This document shows positions 5,738-12,418 of a stretch of 12,738 bases of DNA, piece after piece. This stretch comes from Acetatifactor sp. (lineage in GTDB: Bacteria; Bacillota; Clostridia; Lachnospirales; Lachnospiraceae). The stretch covers positions 1-12,738 of the forward strand of contig JAEDMI010000049.1 of assembly GCA_016303085.1 (NCBI GenBank). The letters are read 5' to 3'. The position numbers and the translations under genes are program-made. Below the pieces are notes generated by a model that saw only the letters and a program-made list of their open reading frames with translations, had not been told where the DNA came from and searched no databases. The stretch's first letter is position 1, and each line of letters begins with the position of its first letter.

Positions 5738-6775
5738 ATGAGCGGAGATTCTTTTCGCAACAGAAAAAACGGTTTTACAACCATGGAGGGCGGCCAGATG
5801 CCGAAATCCAAAAAATCGGCAGGTAAAATAGCAGGTATCATCATCGCAGCTTTCGTGGTACTCCTGCTGGTTCTTAACTCCACCTACGAAATCAAGGAGC
5901 AGGAGCAGGCTGTATTGATTACTCTGGGACAAGCCACCCCGGTAACCGAGCCCGGTCTGCATTTTAAAATTCCTTTTATCCAGCAGGTAAAAAAAGTAAA
6001 TACCACCATTCAGGGTTTTTCCATCGGTTATAACACCGGGGACAATTCCGTAAATGAGGATGAATCCCTGATGATTACCTCGGACTTTAACTTTATCGAT
6101 GTGGATTTCTATGTGGAATACCGATACAGCGACCCTGTAAAAGCACTGTATGCTTCCAAAGATCCCCTGAAGATTCTACGTAATATCAGCCAGAGTTGTA
6201 TCCGTACCGTCATCGGCAGTTATCCCGTGGACGATGTCCTGACCACCGGGAAGAACGAGATTCAGGCATCCATCAAGGAAATGATTCTGGATCGTCTGGA
6301 GGAGCAGGACATCGGTATTCAGCTGGTAAACATCACCATACAGGACTCCGAGCCTCCCACCACAGAGGTTATGGAGGCATTTAAGGCAGTGGAAACCGCA
6401 AAGCAGGGTAAGGAAACAGCCCTAAACAATGCAAACAAGTACCGCAACGAACAGCTTCCCTCTGCACAGGCGAAAGCTGACGGAATTATCAAGGATGCAG
6501 AGGCAAAAAGGACAGAGCGCATCAACGAAGCCACAGCCCAGGTGGCACGCTTCAATGCAATGTATGAGGAATATATCAAGAACCCCGAAATCACGAAGCA
6601 GCGTATGTTTTATGAAGCTATGGAAGAAGTCCTTCCCGACTTAAAGGTCATCATTGAAAGCCCTAACGGCGATGTACAGACCATTTATCCCATTGAATCC
6701 TTTACGGGTAATTCAGGAACCACAGGTTCTACCAACAACAGCGCTTCTTCCGAAAGCAGCGCAGAAAATAATTAA
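5738..6775 (+). CDS. hflK: HflK-like SPFH/prohibitin membrane protein
   Basis: A 345-residue SPFH-domain protein. HflK and HflC form a membrane ring that surrounds and modulates the FtsH protease in other bacteria. A basic N terminus is followed by one membrane segment (about 31-47), then the SPFH domain starting EIKEQEQAVLITLG with EPGLHFKIPFI. A charged coiled-coil stretch (about 215-275, rich in KAEA and AKRTERINEATAQ) and a Ser/Asn-rich tail (about 325-345) follow. The start at ATG 5738 has AAGGGAG 7 bases upstream; ATG 5798 also has a good GGAGGG and would remove 20 residues. The stop codon merges with the hflC ribosome binding site, so the two are translationally linked. Whether an FtsH partner is bound is inferred from the family. 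Confidence 0.88.
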   Translation: MSGDSFRNRKNGFTTMEGGQMPKSKKSAGKIAGIIIAAFVVLLLVLNSTYEIKEQEQAVLITLGQATPVTEPGLHFKIPFIQQVKKVNTTIQGFSIGYNTGDNSVNEDESLMITSDFNFIDVDFYVEYRYSDPVKALYASKDPLKILRNISQSCIRTVIGSYPVDDVLTTGKNEIQASIKEMILDRLEEQDIGIQLVNITIQDSEPPTTEVMEAFKAVETAKQGKETALNNANKYRNEQLPSAQAKADGIIKDAEAKRTERINEATAQVARFNAMYEEYIKNPEITKQRMFYEAMEEVLPDLKVIIESPNGDVQTIYPIESFTGNSGTTGSTNNSASSESSAENN

Positions 6776-6785
6776 GGAGGCGCAA

Positions 6786-7658
6786 ATGATGAAAACAGTA
6801 AAAAGAATTATTCTGGCCATTGCTGTCTTTGCAGTAGTGATAATCGGTGCATCCAGTATTGTCATCACACAGGAAAACGAATACAGCCTGGTTCGCCAGT
6901 TCGGTAAAATCGACCATGTTATTTCCGAAGCAGGCGTCAGCTTTAAGATACCCTTTATTCAGAGCGTAGACACCCTGCCCAAGCAGACTCTGCTCTACGA
7001 TTTGTCCCCCTCCGATGTCATCACCAGCGATAAAAAGACCATGATCTGTGACAGCTATATCCTTTGGCAAATCACAGACCCTGTAAAGTTTGCCCAGACC
7101 CTGAACTGCTCCATCTCCAATGCCGAGAGCAGACTGGATGCCATTGTTTACAACTCCACGAAAAACATTATCAGCAGTACCACTCAGGATGATGTGATTT
7201 CCGGTCGCAACGGCAAGCTTTCCCAGGCAATTATAGACAACATCGGTACCTCTCTGGATCAGTACGGCATCGAACTTCTTGATTTTGAGACAAAAAAGCT
7301 GGATTTGCCCAGTGACAACAAATCAGCTGTCTACGAGCGTATGATTTCCGAACGTGACAACATTGCTGCCACCTACACCGCAGAAGGAAGCTCCGAGGCC
7401 CAGAAGATCCGGAATACCACCGATATGGAAGTGACCGTGATGCTCTCTGAGGCGGAAAAGGAAGCAGAAATCCTTATCGCAGAAGGCGAAGCGGAATATA
7501 TGAGAATTCTGTCCGAGGCATACAACGATGCATCCAAGCAGGAATTCTACTCCTTTGTCAGAAGTCTGGATGCCCTGAAGATTTCCATGCAGGGCAACAA
7601 CAAGACAGTGATTTTGTCTCCTGATTCACCTATCGCACAAATTTTCTACGGAAAATAG
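6786..7658 (+). CDS. hflC: HflC-like SPFH/prohibitin membrane protein
   Basis: A 290-residue partner of HflK. It has an N-terminal membrane segment (about 6-26), then QENEYSLVRQFGKID and GVSFKIPFIQSV typical of the HflC SPFH domain. The family-diagnostic YERMISERDNIAATYTAEG block follows and leads into a coiled coil with SEAEKEAEILIAEGEAE. AAGGAGG directly after the hflK stop serves this gene, with start ATG 6786 or the next codon ATG 6789 (5 or 8 bases away). It is 10 bp downstream of hflK and 17 bp upstream of the deacetylase, so the three form one operon. In other bacteria the HflKC complex faces the periplasmic or outer side of the membrane around FtsH. Confidence 0.9.
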   Translation: MMKTVKRIILAIAVFAVVIIGASSIVITQENEYSLVRQFGKIDHVISEAGVSFKIPFIQSVDTLPKQTLLYDLSPSDVITSDKKTMICDSYILWQITDPVKFAQTLNCSISNAESRLDAIVYNSTKNIISSTTQDDVISGRNGKLSQAIIDNIGTSLDQYGIELLDFETKKLDLPSDNKSAVYERMISERDNIAATYTAEGSSEAQKIRNTTDMEVTVMLSEAEKEAEILIAEGEAEYMRILSEAYNDASKQEFYSFVRSLDALKISMQGNNKTVILSPDSPIAQIFYGK

Positions 7659-7675
7659 AAAGGCAGATTATAGAC

Positions 7676-8413
7676 ATGAAGTTGCAAAAGAAAACATGGT
7701 TAATTGTGCTCGGCTGCCTGTTTTTTGCCGCTGTTATAACTCTCGGAGGAATAAAATTATATCGTGTAAAACAGGCTCGTCAATCCGGCATTCTTCTTGC
7801 ATTTGATGATTACAATGCAGACAACTGGTCCTCCTACTTTGATTTGTTTGATGAATATGGCGTTAAGGTAACTTTTTTTGTCAATAGTTTCGAGCCCACC
7901 GACTTCTGCTATGAAGCTGTGGAAAGAGGGCATGAAATAGGTTATCACGGCGCATATCATCTTAAAGCGACTGAAGCCACCCCGGAGGAAATTCAATCTG
8001 CCGTCATCGACCCGATTGAAACATTCAGGGAAAAGGGCATTGAACTGACAACCTTTGCCTACCCATACGGCTCGTATGACCAGAACCTGAACGAACAGCT
8101 TCTGAATCACTATAAGGTACTTCGGGGTGCATACTATTATGACTTGCACAGCAAAGCTGATTTACGCCATGGTTTTGTAGAGTCCTATTCACTTGATAAT
8201 ATAAATCATGCTTCTGATGAAGAATATGAAGCTTCCATTACCCGAATTCTGTCAGAACTCAGCGACAATGTAGGGGCTGTTGCTTCTCTTTATTCTCATG
8301 CCATCTCATACGGAGACTGGTGTGTCACCGAAGAAAGACTTATTTTTCTGTTTGAAAAAGCCGATGAACTTGGTCTGAAATTTTACACCTTTCAGGAACT
8401 TCAAAAGGACTGA
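7676..8413 (+). CDS. Membrane-anchored polysaccharide deacetylase family protein
   Basis: A 245-residue NodB-fold protein with one N-terminal membrane anchor (about 8-28), so the domain probably faces outside. Motifs are FDDY with Asp44/Asp45, HGAYH with metal ligands His91 and His95, YPYGSYD at 129-135 and LYSHAIS with His208. It is probably a metal-dependent deacetylase acting on cell wall or surface glycans; the substrate cannot be told. A VLGC sequence near the N terminus resembles a lipobox, but hydrophobic residues continue past the cysteine, favouring an uncleaved anchor. It starts 17 bp after hflC with only a weak AAAGG about 12 bases upstream, so it may depend on read-through translation. 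It looks more AT-rich than its neighbours. The stop codon lies inside the terminator stem. Confidence 0.85.
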   Translation: MKLQKKTWLIVLGCLFFAAVITLGGIKLYRVKQARQSGILLAFDDYNADNWSSYFDLFDEYGVKVTFFVNSFEPTDFCYEAVERGHEIGYHGAYHLKATEATPEEIQSAVIDPIETFREKGIELTTFAYPYGSYDQNLNEQLLNHYKVLRGAYYYDLHSKADLRHGFVESYSLDNINHASDEEYEASITRILSELSDNVGAVASLYSHAISYGDWCVTEERLIFLFEKADELGLKFYTFQELQKD

Positions 8414-8431
8414 CAATTATGTCAGTCCTTT
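8404..8431 (+). terminator. Terminator after the hflKC operon
   Basis: A perfect 11-bp stem AAAGGACTGAC/GTCAGTCCTTT (8404-8414 with 8421-8431) with a 6-base loop is followed by a T-rich tract (TTTCTTCATCTTCT). It overlaps the last codons and stop of the deacetylase gene. A shorter T-run on the other strand means it may also terminate the convergent aldo/keto reductase gene ending at 8456. Confidence 0.8.
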
Positions 8432-8455
8432 CTTCATCTTCTCTAATGCAACTGT

Positions 8456-9445
8456 TCACATCAGTATTTCGTCTATTTTCTTTCTCTCTTCCTCGCTGAA
8501 CTCCATATTCCGAAGCATTCCGATATTGTCCAGAATCTGAGACGGTTTGGACGCGCCAATCAGAACGCTTGTAATATCGCCGTCCCTGAGAATCCAGGCC
8601 AGGGCCATCTGTGCCAGGCTTTGTCCTCTCCGGGCAGCCAGCTCGTTCAAAGCACGCACCTTTGCCAATTTCTCTTCCGTGACTGAATTTTCGTTTAAAA
8701 AGCGTCCATCCTTGCGGACACGGCTGTCCTCGGGAATGCCGCGGAGATAGCGGTCCGTCAAAAGTCCCTGGGCAAGCGGACAGAAGGTGATAATACCGAT
8801 GCCGTGGGCAGCAGCATAATCCTTCAGGCCGTCTCTCTCAATAGACCTGTCGAACATGGAGTAGTTTCTCTGGTTGATAATAAAGGGAGTACCCATCTCC
8901 GCGAACAGCTTTGCGATGGCAACAGTCTGCTCCTTATTGTAGTTGGATATTCCCACATAAAGCGCCTTCCCGCTTCTCACAATACCGTCCAACGCCCGGG
9001 CTGTCTCTTCGATGGGCGTACCGGGGTCCGGTCTGTGATGATAATAGATATCCACATAGTCCAGTCCCATCCTCTTCAGGCTCTGATCCAGACTGGCTAC
9101 CAGATACTTTTTGCTGCCCCAGTCGCCGTAAGGTCCGGGCCACATACCATAACCGGCCTTGGTGGAGATAACCAATTCATCCCTGTACTCTCCCAAGCCA
9201 TTTTTCAAAATGCGCCCGAAATTTTCCTCTGCAGCTCCGGACACGGGGCCGTAATTGTTGGCTAAATCAAAGTGGGTAATCCCCTTGTCAAAGGCGGTTC
9301 GGCACATTGCTTCCATATTATCGAAATTGCCGTTGGAACCGAAATTATGCCAAAGTCCCAACGAAACTGCCGGAAGAAATAAACCGCTGGCTCCGCAGCG
9401 ATTATATTTCATACTGTCATATCTCTTCTCGTCTGCTGTATACAT
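8456..9445 (-). CDS. Aldo/keto reductase, YghZ/Gpr-like
   Basis: A 329-residue NADPH-dependent aldo/keto reductase. The catalytic tetrad is visible as Asp60 and Tyr65 (FDLANNYG), Lys96 (STKAGY) and His137 (YYHHRPD). The segments LPAVSLGLWHNFG, AEENFGRIL, YDMWPGPYG-like MWPGPYGDWGSKKY and SLDQSLKRMGL closely match E. coli YghZ, which reduces L-glyceraldehyde 3-phosphate and other aldehydes. A detoxifying or triose-related role fits, but the substrate is inferred. ATG 9445 is chosen because GGGAGG lies 8 bases upstream and homologues begin near here. A start at 9502 would translate the promoter. It is monocistronic, convergent with the hflKC operon, with its own promoter. Confidence 0.9.
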   Translation of the reverse strand: MYTADEKRYDSMKYNRCGASGLFLPAVSLGLWHNFGSNGNFDNMEAMCRTAFDKGITHFDLANNYGPVSGAAEENFGRILKNGLGEYRDELVISTKAGYGMWPGPYGDWGSKKYLVASLDQSLKRMGLDYVDIYYHHRPDPGTPIEETARALDGIVRSGKALYVGISNYNKEQTVAIAKLFAEMGTPFIINQRNYSMFDRSIERDGLKDYAAAHGIGIITFCPLAQGLLTDRYLRGIPEDSRVRKDGRFLNENSVTEEKLAKVRALNELAARRGQSLAQMALAWILRDGDITSVLIGASKPSQILDNIGMLRNMEFSEEERKKIDEILM

Positions 9446-9470
9446 TTTGTAATCCTCCCTTCTACTGTTA

Positions 9471-9499
9471 TTTATAACATTAATCACCTGATACATCAA
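9471..9499 (-). promoter_or_regulatory. Promoter of the aldo/keto reductase gene
   Basis: On the minus strand, -35 TTGATG (9499-9494) and -10 TATAAA (9476-9471) have a 17-bp spacer. The predicted transcript begins about 18-20 bases before the ribosome binding site at 9450-9458. Confidence 0.65.
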
Positions 9500-9555
9500 C
9501 ACATTTGAAATAATTCACAGCAGCCGCTCTGACCGGCAGCCGGATATGAAAGCAC

Positions 9556-9592
9556 GAAAAAGCCCGGATGGTGGAAGCACCCGGACTTTTTC
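9556..9592 (-). terminator. Terminator after the Amt-PII gene
   Basis: Near-palindrome GAAAAAGCCCGG (9556-9567) with CCCGGACTTTTTC (9580-9592) and an inner GGTG-GAAG-CACC. Read on the minus strand the GC stem ends in CTTTTTC, giving a U-tract. It lies 56 bp past the stop at 9648 and before the aldo/keto reductase promoter, separating the two minus-strand units. The A-run on the other side makes it potentially bidirectional. Confidence 0.75.
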
Positions 9593-9647
9593 CATATACT
9601 AAACTAAGGGATTAAGATGAAAGCTATTTAAGTTATGCTTGGTTCGA

Positions 9648-11414
9648 TTACTCCACATCCTGTAGTGCGGCGAAATCTTCCTCGCCGGTACGAACCTTAA
9701 CTACCTTATCTACATTGTATACGAAGATCTTACCGTCACCGATATGTCCGGTGTACAGAGCATGCTTAGCTGCTTCAATCACCTGGGATACAGGAATCTT
9801 GCTGACAACCACCTCAACCTTAATCTTAGGCAGCAGAGTAGCATCCATCTCAACACCACGATACATCTCTCCGGCACCTTTCTGGATACCGCAGCCCATC
9901 ACATTGGTGACAGTCATACCGGTTACACCCAAATCGTTCATAGCCTTTCTCAGGATATCGTATCTGTTCATCTTGGCGATGATAACTACCTTATAAATAC
10001 CGGTTGCGGACACGGAGGGAACCTCCACGACGGGAACCGCAGCTTCCTTCTTGGTATCGGAAGCTGCCACATAATCGCTCTCGCCAAGGTCCGTATTCTC
10101 GTTGACATCCATAATACCACCGGATACATCCATGATGGAGAAGCCGGCATATGCGGAGGCCAAACCATGTTCCTTTGCATCCAGACCCACAATTTCCTCT
10201 TCCTCGGAAACACGAAGGCCTACAGTTACTTTGATAATCAGGAAAGCGATGGTAATGGTTACGGTTGTCCATGCTGCCACAGCCACAAATCCAAGGAGCT
10301 GTAAGCCGAGGAGTTTGAAACCACCGCCATAGAAGAGACCGGTAAGTTCTACCCCATTGGCATCTGCAATGCCGTATCCCGGAGCTGTATTTGTTGCAAA
10401 AAGACCTACTGCGATAGTACCCCAGATACCGTTGAGACAGTGAACGGCAACAGCACCAACAGGGTCATCGATACGCAACTTGTAATCCAGAAGCCATACA
10501 CCGAATACAACTAACAGACCTGCCACAATACCGATTACAATCGCACCGAAAGCATCCGTCACATCGCAGGGAGCGGTAATTGCCACCAGGCCTGCAAGAG
10601 ATGCATTCAGACACATGGAAACATCAGGTTTTCCGTACTTAATCCAGGTAAAAATCATTGTAGTTACGGTTGCCACTGCGGGAGCAATGGTAGTAGTAAC
10701 AAAAATAGAACCGAGCTGATCCATGCTGGTTGCAGCAGCACCGTTGAAGCCGTACCAGCCGAACCACAGAATGAATACACCAAGCGCACCGATGGGAAGG
10801 TTATGTCCGGGGAACGCATTGACCTTTGTAATCTTTCCATCTTTATCTTTCGTAAACTTACCGATACGGGGTCCAAGTATCTTTGCACCAATCAATGCGG
10901 AAATACCGCCTACCATATGTATTGCGCAGGAGCCCGCAAAATCATGGAAGCCGATTTGTGCAAGCCAGCCGCCGCCCCAAATCCAGTGTGCCTCTATGGG
11001 ATAAATCAGTGCGGAGATAACTGCGGAATAAATACAATAGGACAGGAATTTTGTTCTCTCAGCCATGGCTCCGGATACGATGGTTGCCGTAGTAGCACAG
11101 AATACCAGGTTGAACACGAAGTTGGACCAATCGAAACTTTCATACGCCGTAAAAATGTCAAATCCGGGTTTTCCGATAAATCCCAGCAGATCCTCTCCCA
11201 GCAAAAAGCTGAAGCCGATTGCAATAAACACCACTGTGCCGATACAGAAGTCCATCAGATTTTTCATCAGGATGTTGCCGGCATTCTTGGCTCTGGTAAA
11301 ACCTGTCTCCACCATTGCGAAGCCTGCCTGCATCCAAAACACCAGCGCAGCACCGATTAAGAACCAGACGCCGAACACTTCACTTTGGATTGTGCTTAAA
11401 ATTTCCTCTGTCAT
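9648..11414 (-). CDS. amt: Ammonium transporter fused to a C-terminal PII (GlnK-like) domain
   Basis: A 588-residue fusion; ordinary Amt proteins have about 400-450 residues. Residues 1-420 are an 11-helix Amt channel with DFAGSCAIHMVGG, the twin pore histidines His166 and His325 (VHCLNG), the gating FCATTATIVSGA and the cytoplasmic GLRVSEEEEIVGLD tail. After a ~50-residue linker, residues ~473-588 form a PII domain: TGMTVTNVMGCG, QKGAGEMYRG, LLPKIKVEVV, B-loop TGHIGDGKIFV and VKVRTGEE. In free GlnK an arginine (Arg47) plugs the Amt pore; its equivalent Arg519 is present. The uridylylated Tyr51 is replaced by Met523, so control by GlnD-type modification is unlikely. Start ATG 11414 has GAGGAGG 8 bases upstream. 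Confidence 0.93.
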   Translation of the reverse strand: MTEEILSTIQSEVFGVWFLIGAALVFWMQAGFAMVETGFTRAKNAGNILMKNLMDFCIGTVVFIAIGFSFLLGEDLLGFIGKPGFDIFTAYESFDWSNFVFNLVFCATTATIVSGAMAERTKFLSYCIYSAVISALIYPIEAHWIWGGGWLAQIGFHDFAGSCAIHMVGGISALIGAKILGPRIGKFTKDKDGKITKVNAFPGHNLPIGALGVFILWFGWYGFNGAAATSMDQLGSIFVTTTIAPAVATVTTMIFTWIKYGKPDVSMCLNASLAGLVAITAPCDVTDAFGAIVIGIVAGLLVVFGVWLLDYKLRIDDPVGAVAVHCLNGIWGTIAVGLFATNTAPGYGIADANGVELTGLFYGGGFKLLGLQLLGFVAVAAWTTVTITIAFLIIKVTVGLRVSEEEEIVGLDAKEHGLASAYAGFSIMDVSGGIMDVNENTDLGESDYVAASDTKKEAAVPVVEVPSVSATGIYKVVIIAKMNRYDILRKAMNDLGVTGMTVTNVMGCGIQKGAGEMYRGVEMDATLLPKIKVEVVVSKIPVSQVIEAAKHALYTGHIGDGKIFVYNVDKVVKVRTGEEDFAALQDVE

Positions 11415-11429
11415 AACTTTTTCCTCCTC

Positions 11430-11481
11430 AAAAAAAATTAGCGACGCACAGAGCTCTCCCTTTGAAGCCCCATCGCATCGC
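11430..11481 (-). terminator. Leader terminator (attenuator) before amt
   Basis: On the minus strand a 7-bp stem GCGATGC/GCGTCGC (11481-11475 with 11447-11441) is stacked on GGGGCT/AGCTCT. TAA and eight T then follow at 11440-11430, ending right at the GAGGAGG of amt. A terminator in this position, inside the 5' leader, implies regulated read-through. Confidence 0.75.
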
Positions 11482-11490
11482 CACACAACA

Positions 11491-11522
11491 AAAGGCACTA
11501 CGGATTTCTCCATAGCGCCTTT
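11491..11522 (-). promoter_or_regulatory. First hairpin of the amt leader (candidate sensor/antiterminator arm)
   Basis: On the minus strand AAAGGCGCTATGGA-GAAA-TCCGTAGTGCCTTT folds into a 14-bp stem with two G-U pairs and a GAAA tetraloop (11522-11491), starting about 8 nt after the predicted transcription start. Its 5' half, GGCGCTATGGAG, can instead pair with CTCTGTGCGTC in the terminator's 3' half (11453-11443). The two states would then be mutually exclusive. No known riboswitch class was recognised. Confidence 0.55.
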
Positions 11523-11536
11523 GCTTTATGTATCGG

Positions 11537-11565
11537 AGTATAACACCGACTTTTTTTTCTGTCAA
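11537..11565 (-). promoter_or_regulatory. Promoter of the amt gene
   Basis: On the minus strand, a consensus -35 TTGACA (11565-11560) and -10 TATACT (11542-11537) are 17 bp apart, with an A8 run in the spacer. Transcription should begin near 11530, giving a leader of about 115 nt. The near-perfect promoter suggests that control is exerted later, in the leader. Confidence 0.85.
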
Positions 11566-11589
11566 CAAAAATTTTATAATTTTTCAGCT

Positions 11590-12327
11590 TCACTTTTTTA
11601 GAATCAGTCTAAAATACTGCCGTTCCCCCATCGTTAACTCTTCCGTCGCAAGGAATCCCAACTTTTCGCAGAGTCTGAGAGAAGGTTCATTTTCTGTCTC
11701 AACCAGCACCTGAACCCTGTCAAACCCCAGATTATCCCAGCCGTAGCTTAAGACTGCCCTGCACACTTCCTCCGCATATCCCTGTCTCTGCCAGGGTACT
11801 CCGATGATAAAGCCCAGCTCCGGTTCATCGTAGCCCGCCCTGTAGGAGAAGCCTGCTCTGCCGATGACAGCACCACCGGTTTTCTCCACTATCGTCCATA
11901 CCCCGAATTCATAATAGGTATATACCTTTTCAATGTACTCTCTGATATAGGCTTTTTCCTGCTCCTTCTCCGGATACAGGTCCTCCGTAAACTTTGTGAC
12001 AGAGGGGTCGCTGTAAATCTCATAGAAGGAATCCACATCCTCCGGTACAGTCTCCCGAATCAGGCACCTTTTTGTCTCCAGTATATCCCAGGGCAGGCCC
12101 TTCAGTCTGCGGTAAACCTTCTCCACATAATCCTTCTCCAGATTTTCCGGCTCCTCCACCCCGAACAAAAAACCCGAAAAGTCCTGTTCCCGGTTTCTCT
12201 CATGGAAATAAATCAACACTGCTTCGCCTTCGTCCCGCAGCCTTGCAGCGGTCTTGTCATCGTCTGTCACAAACAAAGTCCCCGTCTGTCCTTTGGTATG
12301 TACTTTTATCTGTCTTAAATAGCTCAC
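11590..12327 (-). CDS. GNAT family N-acetyltransferase with an N-terminal extension
   Basis: A 245-residue protein. Residues about 84-245 form an acetyltransferase domain of the RimJ/RimL-like type: LETKRCLIRETVPEDVDSFYEIYSD at its start, the acetyl-CoA loop PWQRQGYAEEVCRAV, and NEPSLRLCEKLGF near the end. The first ~80 residues (VHTKGQTGTLFVTDDDKTAARL through YVEKVYRRLKGLPW) are not a domain I recognise. The acceptor could be a protein N terminus, an antibiotic or a metabolite and cannot be told from sequence. Start is GTG 12327, the only reasonable start near the N terminus, with GAGGG about 13 bases upstream, a weak fit. The gene ends 25 bp before the amt promoter; only a weak AT-rich hairpin lies between. 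Confidence 0.8.
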   Translation of the reverse strand: MSYLRQIKVHTKGQTGTLFVTDDDKTAARLRDEGEAVLIYFHERNREQDFSGFLFGVEEPENLEKDYVEKVYRRLKGLPWDILETKRCLIRETVPEDVDSFYEIYSDPSVTKFTEDLYPEKEQEKAYIREYIEKVYTYYEFGVWTIVEKTGGAVIGRAGFSYRAGYDEPELGFIIGVPWQRQGYAEEVCRAVLSYGWDNLGFDRVQVLVETENEPSLRLCEKLGFLATEELTMGERQYFRLILKK

Positions 12328-12344
12328 ACCCGTCCACTTCCCTC

Positions 12345-12373
12345 TTTACGGTTTTCCTGCATTGCGGTATAAT
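12345..12373 (+). promoter_or_regulatory. Candidate promoter of the cyclophilin gene
   Basis: -35 TTTACG (12345-12350) and a consensus -10 TATAAT (12368-12373) have a 17-bp spacer. The predicted start near 12380 leaves about 40 nt before the ATG at 12419. Confidence 0.6.
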
Positions 12374-12384
12374 GTTAACATTAT
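12369..12384. promoter_or_regulatory. 16-bp perfect palindrome overlapping the -10 box, possible operator
   Basis: ATAATGTTAACATTAT is its own reverse complement. It overlaps the -10 and predicted start of the cyclophilin promoter. It also lies just downstream of a weak divergent minus-strand promoter (TTGTCC 12413-12408, TAAAAT 12391-12386, 16-bp spacer) that could serve the acetyltransferase. Its placement suits a dimeric repressor, but an AT-rich palindrome of this length could be chance. Confidence 0.35.
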
Positions 12385-12418
12385 TATTTTATCACTTTTT
12401 TCAGAAAGGACAATTCAT

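Noticed and set aside
7676..7760. Lipoprotein signal in the anchored deacetylase
   Set aside because: VLGC resembles a lipobox, but the hydrophobic segment continues for about 10 residues after the cysteine, which fits a membrane anchor better.
11481..11491. ANTAR-protein dual-hairpin target in the amt leader
   Set aside because: The two-hairpin-plus-terminator plan fits and clostridial nitrogen genes can be ANTAR-controlled, but the required hexaloops with A at position 1 and G at position 4 are not clean. Hairpin 1 has AGAAAT or a GAAA tetraloop, and AAAGGG in the second loop lacks a proper closing pair.
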